Assembly (NCBI GenBank): GCA_964482205.1 | Contig: CAYZWI010000010.1 | Coordinates: forward strand, 1-64,000 | Direction: 5' to 3' | Origin: JAZDGX01 sp964482205 | GTDB lineage: Bacteria; Eisenbacteria; RBG-16-71-46; CAIMUX01; WJJG01 | Length of the DNA: 64,000 nucleotides | Shown: positions 18,704 through 25,948 of the stretch, one piece after another | Layout of the letters: each line of letters opens with the position of its first letter | How positions within the stretch are numbered: the stretch's first letter is position 1 | Made by a program: the position numbers and the translations under genes | Notes under the pieces: generated by a model | What the model saw: the letters and a program-made list of their open reading frames with translations, nothing else | What the model was told of the DNA's origin: nothing | Databases searched by the model: none

Positions 18704-19022
18704 GCATCCTCCTGCCGTTTCGTGGTTCGCGAGCATAAGAGCCGGGCAGCAGGCGGACAAGGCGAATTCAGACGGTCGCACGCGCGAGGAGACCCGCAGG
18801 GATCGCAATGGGAGATCACAATCAAGACTCAAGATCACAGGTCAAGGTCGAAGATCGCGGACGGCAACGCTCGTGCGCCTACATCGAAATCAGATCACGA
18901 TAGGCCGCACACGGTATCGGCGTCCGCGGGATCGCGCTCGGTTCCATGGGGAAGAAAGACCCGGCGAGAGCGATCTCCTCGGATTTCGAAGAGCGGCTCG
19001 TCAAGCATGACAGCCACTCGCG
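18704..19022. other. Intergenic region upstream of the acyl-CoA synthetase
   Basis: No gene is visible. The left part holds the promoter at 18732-18760. Between about 18800 and 18900 the heptamer agatcac occurs three times in a locally AT-richer patch, which might be a regulator-binding cluster. Confidence 0.5.
18732..18760 (-). promoter_or_regulatory. Sigma70-type promoter of the acyl-CoA synthetase
   Basis: On the minus strand TTGTCC (18755-18760) is separated by 17 bases from TATGCT (18732-18737). The start codon at 18703 would leave a short UTR of about 22 nt that contains the AGGAGG ribosome-binding site. Confidence 0.5.
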
Positions 19023-19817
19023 CTACTGGGATTGACCCTCGCACGAGCCGCGCATCGCGCGCGTCGCGGCGAACGGGGCCAGGTGGCGCGAAAGCGCGGA
19101 CTTTGGATCGCGATCCTCATAGAAGCCGAGCAAGACGAATCCGGCCTCCAACTGCCCGCCAATCTGGTCTTCGAGCGAATGGCCGAATTCGAGAGGCTTC
19201 TTCTCCGCCATGTGCGCGGCCAACCGAGCCGGGTCGAGCGCCACCGGATCGGCGTAGGGCAGGGAATAGCGGATGTGAAGATCTCCGCGCTCGAGGTCCT
19301 CATCGTCGAACAGGTAGAGAAACCCGTTGCAGAAACCGGCCAGCATCACGCCGCCTTCGCGAAGCACGCGATAGGCCTCGCGCCACACGGGCCGGACATC
19401 GGGGACGAAGCAATTCGAGACGGGATGGACGATGAGGTCGAAGGTCCGGTCGGGGAAGCGCTCGAGATTCGACATGTCTCCCTCGACGAGAGCGATCTCG
19501 AGACCTTCCCGTCGTGCGACCTCGCGATCGCGCTCCAATTGGCGCGGAGAATTGTCGAGCACGGTGACTTCCGCCCCGGCCGCGGCCAAGACAGGACCCT
19601 GCTGGCCTCCACCCGACGCCAGGCAAAGCACCCGCGCTCCTTTCAAAGGCGGGAACCACGCCAAGGGAACCGGCCGGGTGGGCGTCAGCACGATTCGGCA
19701 ATCGCCCCGCCGGGCAGAGGCGATCAGCGCGGGATCAGCCGGGATCGTCCAGGGGTTGCCCCGTTCCACCTGGCGGTTCCACGCAAGGGCATTGTAGGCA
19801 CGGACATCGTCGATCAT
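19023..19817 (-). CDS. SAM-dependent methyltransferase, class I
   Basis: The 264-residue protein carries a Rossmann-type methyltransferase core. Motif I is ARVLCLASGGGQQGPVLAAAG, the acidic motif II region is AEVTVLDNS, and motif post-I includes GDMSNL. FDLIVHPVSNCFVPD is the motif IV segment. The GGGQQ form of motif I resembles a group of poorly characterised small-molecule methyltransferases. The acceptor is unknown. The start at 19817 follows a GGGGGAG sequence, while a start 48 nt upstream has no SD. It stands alone, with the RRM gene diverging from it. Confidence 0.85.
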   Translation of the reverse strand: MIDDVRAYNALAWNRQVERGNPWTIPADPALIASARRGDCRIVLTPTRPVPLAWFPPLKGARVLCLASGGGQQGPVLAAAGAEVTVLDNSPRQLERDREVARREGLEIALVEGDMSNLERFPDRTFDLIVHPVSNCFVPDVRPVWREAYRVLREGGVMLAGFCNGFLYLFDDEDLERGDLHIRYSLPYADPVALDPARLAAHMAEKKPLEFGHSLEDQIGGQLEAGFVLLGFYEDRDPKSALSRHLAPFAATRAMRGSCEGQSQ

Positions 19818-20189
19818 CGCTCCCCCTTGTGGGCTGAAAATTCGAGGATCATCCACATCAACCATGTGTCCGGTAAAGGCTTAGAAGATCTTTGCCCATT
19901 TCGCGAGCAAATCCTTGAACTTGCATGGTTCCGATAAAGCTTACAGGTTTCGGTTTCCAGGCTTGTTCGTCCACGCTCCGCAGCCCAGGAGGGAAGGAGC
20001 ATGGAATGAAATGAGGCCCTTGATCCCTCGAACGCCCCGGCCCCGTCCATCCTCCGTCTTTTCGAAGAAATCCATGGACATTGGCCGGCGATGAGCGGAT
20101 CATACCCGCAAGCCTTGCCATGGATCGACGCCCCGGTTCAAGGCGGGTATTGAGGTATGTTCGGTATTGGTTCGGGAGGCGTTCGCCGC
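19818..20189. other. Divergent intergenic region, methyltransferase and RRM protein
   Basis: I see no gene. There are no confident promoter hexamers. The sequence gtattg occurs twice just before the hairpin leader of the RRM gene, at about 20150 and 20163. Confidence 0.5.
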
Positions 20190-20248
20190 TGCCCCGCCCA
20201 ACGGGGGGGCACGGAGCGGAAAGCGCTCCCAGACGCGGTGTACGCGTC
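20190..20248 (+). promoter_or_regulatory. Three tandem hairpins in the leader of the RRM gene
   Basis: Three GC-rich stem-loops follow one another: TGCCCC/GGGGCA (20190-20211), GGAGCG/CGCTCC (20213-20229) and GACGCG/CGCGTC with loop GTGTA (20232-20248). They end 7 nt before the purine-rich SD region (20255-20266) of the RNA-binding protein gene. This is a candidate structured 5' UTR for autoregulation or temperature response. Confidence 0.55.
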
Positions 20249-20270
20249 CAGGCAAGAGGGTAGGAAAAGC

Positions 20271-20582
20271 ATGGCGAGCAAACTGTACGTGGGTAATCTC
20301 TCCTATGACACTAGGGATGACGATTTGAACGAGCTCTTTTCGGAGTACGGGCAGGTGGTTTCTGCCAAGGTCGTGATGGATCGCGACACCGGCAGGCCTC
20401 GCGGCTTCGGCTTCGTCGAGATGGGCACGGCCGATGAGGCCCAGAAGGCCATCCAGGAGCTCGACGGCAAGGACTTCATGGGCCGGGCGATCAAGGTGAA
20501 CCTGGCTCAGCCTCGCGTGGAGCGGGGTGGTGGTGGTGGTGGCCGCGGCGGTCGAGGCGGCGGCGACCGGGACCGCTGGTAA
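20271..20582 (+). CDS. RRM-type RNA-binding protein with Gly/Arg-rich tail
   Basis: The 103-residue protein is one RNA recognition motif plus a disordered tail. RNP2 is KLYVGNLSY and RNP1 is RGFGFVEM, both with their aromatic RNA-stacking residues. The tail is an RGG-like repeat (GGGGGGRGGRGGGDRDRW). This is the layout of cyanobacterial Rbp and other bacterial glycine-rich RNA-binding proteins, often cold-induced. It is monocistronic: a perfect 10-bp terminator stem follows 8 nt after the stop, and a leader with three hairpins precedes it. ATG 20271 is preceded by a purine-rich stretch containing AGAGGG and TAGGAAAA. Confidence 0.95.
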   Translation: MASKLYVGNLSYDTRDDDLNELFSEYGQVVSAKVVMDRDTGRPRGFGFVEMGTADEAQKAIQELDGKDFMGRAIKVNLAQPRVERGGGGGGRGGRGGGDRDRW

Positions 20583-20590
20583 GCAAGCGA

Positions 20591-20627
20591 TGGGGGAAGA
20601 CCGGGCGTGCTTCCCCCATACCTTTCT
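20591..20627 (+). terminator. Intrinsic terminator of the RRM gene
   Basis: ATGGGGGAAG and CTTCCCCCAT form a perfect 10-bp stem around a ten-base loop. It is followed by acctttctctt on the plus strand. Confidence 0.8.
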
Positions 20628-20778
20628 CTTCCGGGTCCTCATCTTTCCACATGTCTCTGGCGGCGCTTCGCTGGTGAACGGCTTTGCCGTACCTGAAATT
20701 TCCAAGGGAAAAGCGCCAAGATGCGAGCGGCCGTTCGGTCGCAAACCTGCAGGCGTCGAGAGTCGTCCCGGGAGTCCT

Positions 20779-21921
20779 TTATCCTGATTCGTTTCTCGGC
20801 GCCCTTTTCGCAGGCTCTCGGTTCTTCCGCATTCGCTCTCGCAAGACTTCCTTTTCGCTTTCCGGCAGCCAGCACTGATCGACCGCCAACCCATTCAAGG
20901 CGGCAATCTCGTCGCAGCTGAATCCAAGCGCCTGGTGCAGGGCCAGGTACTCGTCGGCCAGCGAATTGCCGAAGAATCCCGGATCGTCGGTGTTCACGCT
21001 GATCGGGATCCCCCGCTCGAAGAAGATGCGCGCAGGATGGTCCTCGATGCGGGCAATCGCTCCCGTGCGCACATTTGACCACGGGCAGAGCTCGAGCGGC
21101 GTCTTGCGCTCGGCGAGATGCGCGACCAGCGCCGGGTCCTCGATCGCACGGGTGGCATGGCCGACACGTTCGACGCCGAGCGCTCGCACGGCGCCCCAGA
21201 TGCTGTCGGGCCCGCACGCCTCCCCGGCGTGCGCGGTGGTGTGAAGGCCGGCCTTCCGCGCTCGCGAAAAGACGGGCGCGAAAGGCTCGGGCGCGACCAG
21301 ATGTTCCGATCCCCCGATGCCGATGCCGACCACGCCCGCTTCCGCGGCCGTCTCGCAGACCGCATCGAGCGCCTGCATTCCCGCCTGCGGCCCGAGGTCG
21401 CGCACCAGATCCAGAATCAAGGCGACCTTCACTTCCGGCACCCGCGCGAGGCCCGCGCGTATCGCCACGCTCAGCTTGTCCGCGCGCAGGCCGCGGGAAG
21501 CGAAGCTTTGCGGCGAGAAGAACATCTCCGCATACAAGACATTCTGCGCCCGAAGGTTCGCCGCCGCGCCGGCCGCGATGCGGGTGAAGTCCTCGTATTC
21601 GCGCAGGAATCCGTTCTTCCATTCCCACACCTGCAGGAATTCCGCCAGATTTCGGAAGCGGAAGCGGGCGGCAAGCGCCTCGCGATCGGCCACGCGCGCA
21701 TCGTTCGTGCGCAGATCGGCGGCGGAGGCATCGCCCGCGTGCGGATCGCCTCCGTACTTGAGGATCAACTCCCGAAGCGTGCCCAAGGGAATGGCGCCTT
21801 CCAGATGGATGTGCAACTCGATCTTGGGAAGATCGTGAAATCGCGCGCGAGCTTCCCCGGCGCCCGCGCGCATGGCGCTCGAATCCTCGTCGTCCGGATG
21901 CGCTTCAGGTTTCGTTGTCAC
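20779..21921 (-). CDS. add: Adenosine deaminase family protein
   Basis: The enzyme hydrolyses adenosine (or a related aminopurine or 6-aminodeoxyfutalosine) to the 6-oxo compound. Metal ligands are visible: HIHLEG at the N-terminal strand, HAGEA in the middle with its catalytic Glu, GHATR and the late NTDDP pair. The product is 380 residues if translation starts at GTG 21921. That codon overlaps the cupin stop as GTGA, matching the ATGA junction one gene upstream, so coupling is likely. ATG 21873, with GAGGA 10 nt upstream, would give 364 residues and is a fair alternative. It is the last gene of a three-gene operon. Substrate specificity within the family cannot be settled from sequence alone. 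Confidence 0.88.
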   Translation of the reverse strand: MTTKPEAHPDDEDSSAMRAGAGEARARFHDLPKIELHIHLEGAIPLGTLRELILKYGGDPHAGDASAADLRTNDARVADREALAARFRFRNLAEFLQVWEWKNGFLREYEDFTRIAAGAAANLRAQNVLYAEMFFSPQSFASRGLRADKLSVAIRAGLARVPEVKVALILDLVRDLGPQAGMQALDAVCETAAEAGVVGIGIGGSEHLVAPEPFAPVFSRARKAGLHTTAHAGEACGPDSIWGAVRALGVERVGHATRAIEDPALVAHLAERKTPLELCPWSNVRTGAIARIEDHPARIFFERGIPISVNTDDPGFFGNSLADEYLALHQALGFSCDEIAALNGLAVDQCWLPESEKEVLRERMRKNREPAKRAPRNESG

Positions 21922-22274
21922 GAGCGGCTCGGCACTCGCGTGGCCCAGAAATCGAAGGCCCTGCCCGGAACGAAGATGTCGATGCCCGCCGAGGGATGGT
22001 CCAGGGGATTGACGACGACGTGGGATTCGTTTCCTTCGAGGAAGACCGCGTCGCCCTTGTGCAACTCCTGTTCGGCCTCGTCGGTGCGAATGATGAGCTT
22101 GCCTTCGAGAACCACCATCACCTGGGCGTGAGGGTGGGCATGACGCGGAGAGGAATGCCTTGCCGGCTTGACGAAATACTCGACCGAAACCTCGCGCCCG
22201 CCGCACAGCTGGATGCGCTTCCAGTCCTTTTCCGGCTCGTAACGCGGCGCTTCCGACATGCGCACGATCTTCAT
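21918..22274 (-). CDS. Small cupin-domain protein
   Basis: The 118-residue product is a single cupin barrel. Its metal-binding motif 1 reads HSSPRHAHPHAQVMVVLEGK, with the HxH and later Glu replaced or shifted compared with the classic set. Motif 2 is FLEGNESHVVVNP, with one His. AAGGAGA lies 7 nt before the ATG. The start overlaps the DUF3788 stop (ATGA) and its own stop overlaps the adenosine deaminase GTG start (GTGA), so all three genes are translationally coupled. Function is unknown; single-domain cupins include sugar isomerases, dioxygenases and binding proteins. Confidence 0.85.
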   Translation of the reverse strand: MKIVRMSEAPRYEPEKDWKRIQLCGGREVSVEYFVKPARHSSPRHAHPHAQVMVVLEGKLIIRTDEAEQELHKGDAVFLEGNESHVVVNPLDHPSAGIDIFVPGRAFDFWATRVPSRS

Positions 22275-22828
22275 CTCGTGTCTCCTTCGCTTCTCGGGCG
22301 GCGGCGTCCGGCCTTGCCCGGCCCGCTTGCCTCGCGTCCGGCATTGCCCGCCGTGCCCGCCTTCGCCCGTGAACGCAACTGTGCGGCAGCATGGCCCTGC
22401 CTCTTCGCGCTTGTCCCGATCTTCGCATCGATGAGCGTCGAGACGGCGCCCAGATCGTTGCGGGTCCGCACCGGCAGACGGAATCCGCGCCCTTCGGCGT
22501 ACACGGGCGCGCATTCGATCACGGCGAGCACCGCCGGGGGCAGCCCTGCGGCGCGCGCCTGCTCCACCGCCTTTTCGCCCAGGCAGAACCCGGCGAGAAA
22601 ATGACCCCGGCACGGGATCAAGTACACGATCCGGCGCTTTTCGTGAATCAGCCGGCAGCTCCATCCATAGGCCTGGCCGGTGAAATTCCACTCTTCCTCA
22701 CAGCGGCCGTAGTCCTTCTCGGTCCGCGAATGAATCGCGACCCACAGAGCGTGGCTGCGACCCAAAGCCGCGCGGAGATCGGAAGCGGAAGGCGGTTGGG
22801 ACTTCTCATCGAATACGCTGAGAGCCAT
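22271..22828 (-). CDS. DUF3788 family protein
   Basis: The 185-residue protein has the DUF3788 pattern. It includes a W-containing start (HALWVAIHSRTEKDYG), FTGQAYGWSCRLIHEKRRIVYLIP and GHFLAGFCLGEKAVEQA. This alpha/beta family has unknown function and is usually a small soluble cytoplasmic protein. The last 35 residues are a basic, Ala/Gly-rich disordered tail not typical of the core. GAGG sits 6 nt before ATG 22828. It is the first gene of the DUF3788/cupin/adenosine deaminase operon. Its promoter region is only 35 bp from the ligase remnant that diverges from it. Confidence 0.85.
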   Translation of the reverse strand: MALSVFDEKSQPPSASDLRAALGRSHALWVAIHSRTEKDYGRCEEEWNFTGQAYGWSCRLIHEKRRIVYLIPCRGHFLAGFCLGEKAVEQARAAGLPPAVLAVIECAPVYAEGRGFRLPVRTRNDLGAVSTLIDAKIGTSAKRQGHAAAQLRSRAKAGTAGNAGREASGPGKAGRRRPRSEGDTR

Positions 22829-22863
22829 TCGTACCTCATGCTCCTGAGATAGGATGCAGGCAG

Positions 22864-23238
22864 ATGCAAGGGCAGAGCGTAGACGCTCGCTTCGCGTTTG
22901 GGAAGCCGGGGAACCATGCTCGCGCGGCCCTCGAGCGCGCGGGGAAGGACGCGCTGCTGAAAAGAATGGAGGCGTTGAGGAAGGCGCGCGCGCGCCCGTC
23001 AAGGGATTCACAGGATGGGAACCGGGAGGGCCCGAGCCGGTGGAGTCCCGAACGCAGCGGCGAGTACGAACCGGTCGCGCACGAGCTCGTCGTCGAGGTC
23101 TCCTACGATCACTTCACCGATGGACGCTTTCGCCACGGCGCGGCCTTCGTCCGCTGGCGCCCCGGCAAGCCTCCGGCGCAATGCCGGATCGAGGATGTGC
23201 AGGGCTCGGGGCGATCGGCGATGAAGATCCTCGCGTGA
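22864..23238 (+). pseudogene. Remnant of an ATP-dependent DNA ligase (C-terminal OB region)
   Basis: The last 60 residues read HELVVEVSYDHFTDGRFRH and then FVRWRPGKPPAQCRIED. They match the C-terminal OB-fold end of actinobacterial-type ATP-dependent DNA ligases (ELVVEVxYDxxTxxRFRHGxxFLRWRPDKxPxxC). The adenylation domain with its KxDG lysine is absent, as the DUF3788 gene starts 36 bp away on the other strand. The family segment GFTGWEPGGP is present only in another frame (about 23000-23035), and the flanking family sequence is in the frame given here. That implies two compensating frameshifts, the first at a GC dinucleotide run near 22985-22998. I read it as a decayed gene. A surviving OB-fold mini-protein is less likely. 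Confidence 0.65.
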
Positions 23239-23346
23239 GAAGGCGAGTCCTCGCTAGCCATGAAGAATGCGAGCGCGGCGTTTCTGCGAATGGCTTCGGG
23301 GACGATGTCCGCGCGCGGGCTGGCGAACGCCAGGAGACGATCTCGC

Positions 23347-23616
23347 TCAGGGCGTTCCCGTCCCGTTGCTCTTCTCCACCCGTTCGATCGCGATGATGCA
23401 GCGCGTTGAGAGCGCCGCGATCGCGCCGACCGCGGCGAGGACCGGGGCGACGACACCCACGACCACGCCGACGGTGAGCGGGATCTCCACCAGGGTCTCG
23501 CCTTCGATGTTCTTGATCGTGATCCGGCGGATGTTCCCCGCATGAACGAGCTCTTTGACTTTGGCGATCAGCTTCTCGCCCGTGACCTCGAATTCCTCGA
23601 CGTGGCGTTTCTCCAT
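23347..23616 (-). CDS. DUF4342 family protein
   Basis: The 89-residue product matches DUF4342 over its whole length. It has a charged N-terminal half (VTGEKLIAKVKELVHAGNIRRI, then IKNIEGETLVEIPL). A hydrophobic segment follows (TVGVVVGVVAPVLAAVGAIAAL) that probably inserts in the membrane. AGAGGAG is 5 nt before the ATG. Function is unknown. Some members are fused to ubiquitin-associated (UBA-like) domains, which are missing here. It stands alone between the ligase remnant and the pirin gene. Confidence 0.85.
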   Translation of the reverse strand: MEKRHVEEFEVTGEKLIAKVKELVHAGNIRRITIKNIEGETLVEIPLTVGVVVGVVAPVLAAVGAIAALSTRCIIAIERVEKSNGTGTP

Positions 23617-23662
23617 CTTGCTCCTCTCGATCGTCCCGTTCCTCGACGATTGCGCCGCGCGA

Positions 23663-24577
23663 TCATCGTTTGCCTGGAGGCGCTCCGCGGACGAAGGTAC
23701 CCGCCTCCAGCTCGCGCAGGGCCTCTTCGATCTGCTTGCGCGTGTTCATGACCATCGGCCCGTAACGCACGACCGGTTCCCCGAGCGGCCGTCCGGCAAT
23801 CCAGAGATAGCGCGCCTCGCGCGCGCTCGTCCGCACGACGATCGGCTCGTTCTCGAAGGTGAGCAGGGTGCCGGCATTCGCATGGCCGGGCGCGTGGGGC
23901 TCTGCGCTCGCATGGCTGGGCGCGCCCGCATGGGACTCCGCACTCGCATGGCCGAAGGCCGCTTCGCCTTCAAAGAGGTAGGCGAGAGCGGAGCGTCCGG
24001 CGGGAAGGGGATGAACGAATGTCGTGCCGCCCTGCAAGTGCACATCGAGGTAGGTGGGCTGGGTCGCCAGTCCGTAAACGGGCCCGCGCACTCCGAACGC
24101 TTCGCCCGCCAGCACGCGAACCGTGGCGCCACTGCTCGGGGTGACGACGGGGATGTCCTTCGCCAGGATGTCCCCATATGCCGGCGCGGTCATCTTGTCC
24201 TTGGCGGGCAGATTGACCCACAGCTGGAATCCGATCAACGGGCCTGCCTCCGGATCGGGCATCTCCTCGTGCATGATCCCGCCGCCCGCCGTCATCCACT
24301 GCGCATCGCCCGCTGCGATACGACCCGCGTTGCCCAGGCTGTCGCGATGCTCGACTGCTCCGGCGAGGAGATAGGTCACGGTCTGGATTCCCCGGTGAGG
24401 ATGCCAGGGGAATCCTTTGCGGAAGTCCTCGGGATCCGGGGAGCTGAAATCGTCGAGCAGGAGAAACGGATCGACGAAATTGAGAGCGCGCGTGGGGAAG
24501 CTCCTCTTCAAGCGAACGCCTGCCCCTTCCAGAACGGGAGTCGGCCGATACGATCGAACGGGCGGCGAATCGCTCAT
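23663..24577 (-). CDS. Pirin family protein
   Basis: The 304-residue bicupin has the pirin N-terminal metal site. HPHRGIQTVTYLLAG and the downstream HRDS and E-containing MTAGGGIMHEEMP supply the conserved His and Glu ligands. Some bacterial pirins have quercetin 2,3-dioxygenase activity and others act in redox or stress responses. An unusual insert of about 30 residues between the cupins is a degenerate tandem repeat (HASAESHAGAPSHASAEPHAPGHANAG shortened here to its pattern HASA/HAGA/HAPG). It is encoded by a repeated gcatgg-type DNA unit around 23880-23955. The start overlaps the DoxX stop (TGATG), so it is translationally coupled to that gene. This pairing with DoxX is common. Confidence 0.9.
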   Translation of the reverse strand: MSDSPPVRSYRPTPVLEGAGVRLKRSFPTRALNFVDPFLLLDDFSSPDPEDFRKGFPWHPHRGIQTVTYLLAGAVEHRDSLGNAGRIAAGDAQWMTAGGGIMHEEMPDPEAGPLIGFQLWVNLPAKDKMTAPAYGDILAKDIPVVTPSSGATVRVLAGEAFGVRGPVYGLATQPTYLDVHLQGGTTFVHPLPAGRSALAYLFEGEAAFGHASAESHAGAPSHASAEPHAPGHANAGTLLTFENEPIVVRTSAREARYLWIAGRPLGEPVVRYGPMVMNTRKQIEEALRELEAGTFVRGAPPGKR

Positions 24578-25020
24578 CATGCTCCTCCATCGCTTATCGT
24601 GCGCGGCTCGCGCAGGGTCGCTCGATCTTTGCGGCCCAAGAGCGCGTCAAGACTCCATGGCCCGCCGCCGACCGCCGACAGGTAGAGAAAGAGAAAGCAG
24701 AAGAGCACGGACAGCTCTCCGGAATTGACGATCGGCCAGAAGGCGCGGGGCGCGTGCTGCGTGAAGTAGGCGAAGGCCATCTCTCCGGACAACAGGAACG
24801 CAACGGGGCGCGTGAGCCATCCAAGGAAGAGCAGGAGCCCTCCAAAGGTCTCGAGGATGCCGGCGACTCCCATGAGAGATGCGAGCTCGACCGGCGGGCG
24901 ATCCGTGAGAGGGAAAGCGAAGAGCTTCTGCCAGCCGTGCTGCATGAAGGCGAAGGCGGCCACGATGCGCAGCACGCTCAGCAGGTGCTGCGACCTCGAA
25001 CGAAGAAAAGGAAAGAGCAT
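24577..25020 (-). CDS. DoxX family membrane protein
   Basis: The 147-residue protein has four membrane segments. The DoxX hallmark stretches are visible: LRIVAAFAFMQHGWQKLFAF near the N-terminus and LEFTG-like GILETFGGLLLFLGWLTRP. ATG 25020 has GAGG 6 nt upstream; the ATG at 25026 lies directly against that GAGG and is less likely. DoxX proteins are linked to oxidative stress and membrane redox complexes, and in Sulfolobus to a thiosulfate:quinone reductase. The role here is not defined. It is coupled to the pirin gene downstream. Confidence 0.88.
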   Translation of the reverse strand: MLFPFLRSRSQHLLSVLRIVAAFAFMQHGWQKLFAFPLTDRPPVELASLMGVAGILETFGGLLLFLGWLTRPVAFLLSGEMAFAYFTQHAPRAFWPIVNSGELSVLFCFLFLYLSAVGGGPWSLDALLGRKDRATLREPRTISDGGA

Positions 25021-25143
25021 AGCCATCCTCGCATGATAAATGGTCCCCTGCGCATTGCCCGCCCGCAAGACATGCTAGAGCGTCCAACGGGAAGACGGCA
25101 AGGGACGATCCCGCGCGCCGGCGGCGGCGCTGGTTCGGGACAA

Positions 25144-25620
25144 TCAACGGTTCAGCGCCCAGATCGCGTGATTCAAGAATCCCGCGAAGGTCACCCATGC
25201 AAGGTAGGGAAGCAGGAGCGCCCCGGCCAGGCGTCGAATTCTCCAGAAGAGCACGATCGTGATCGCAATCAGGACCCACAGCGCCAAGAGATCCATGAGC
25301 GCGAGGCCGAAACGGCCCAGGCCGAAGAAGAGATAGGACCACAATCCATTGAGGGCGAGTTGAAGGACATAGACGGCGATCGTCCCGAGCACGGCCCGTG
25401 AGGCGCGCGTGCGCCAGACCAGCCAGGCGGCGAACGCCATCATCAGGTAGAGCGCCGTCCACACCGGGCCGAAGAGCCATCCGGGTGGCGTCCAGGAAGG
25501 CTTTGGAATTTCCTGGTACCAGGGAGCCGGCGAGAACTGCGAGCCGTAAGCGGCCACGCCCGCGACCAGCGCGAGGCTGACGAACAATCCCAAGATGTCG
25601 ATTCGACGGGGATCCCTCAT
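25144..25620 (-). CDS. tspO: TspO/MBR family tryptophan-rich sensory protein
   Basis: The 158-residue protein has five membrane segments and the family's Trp/Pro-rich first loop. PWYQEIPKPSWTPPGWLFGPVWT is the diagnostic region, followed by ALNGLWSYLFFGL with the conserved Asn-xx-Trp. GGAGGAG lies 4-6 nt before the ATG. TspO proteins bind and may degrade porphyrins and act in stress and redox responses. It is followed on the same strand by doxX and pirin, 123 bp away. The three may form one stress-related transcription unit. Confidence 0.92.
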   Translation of the reverse strand: MRDPRRIDILGLFVSLALVAGVAAYGSQFSPAPWYQEIPKPSWTPPGWLFGPVWTALYLMMAFAAWLVWRTRASRAVLGTIAVYVLQLALNGLWSYLFFGLGRFGLALMDLLALWVLIAITIVLFWRIRRLAGALLLPYLAWVTFAGFLNHAIWALNR

Positions 25621-25948
25621 GTTCTCCTCCGGCACTCTTCGTTTCCGCTTCCGTCGCGCTTCGGATGGTCGATCCGCGCTCACGCGGCCCAAATTGTCGC
25701 CGGCATTCCTTTGCGGCGATGCGCGGCCGCCGGCGCCCGCATTTCATCACAAGATCGTTGGCAGGAATAGAGAAAGGCCGTAGGTTGGAATCCGTTTCCA
25801 GCGACCCGGCCATGGGGATCATCCGTCAAGGCGATCGCTCTTTGTCTCTTCGAACCGGCCGGCGGCATGATCATCGCGCCCGCTCGTCTCGAGCGGGGAG
25901 CGGCTTGCCGCGCGCCCGCGCAGCTTCAGCATGCGGGAGGTCTCGCTC
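25621..25948. other. Divergent intergenic region between tspO and the alanine symporter
   Basis: No gene is visible in these 328 bp. I looked for a glycine riboswitch, often found before alanine/glycine symporters, and saw no matching core. TTGGCA followed after 17 bases by TAGGTT (plus strand, about 25759) is a weak promoter candidate. Confidence 0.5.

Noticed and set aside
25621..25948. Possible glycine riboswitch before the alanine symporter
   Set aside because: The conserved aptamer cores are not present in either strand.
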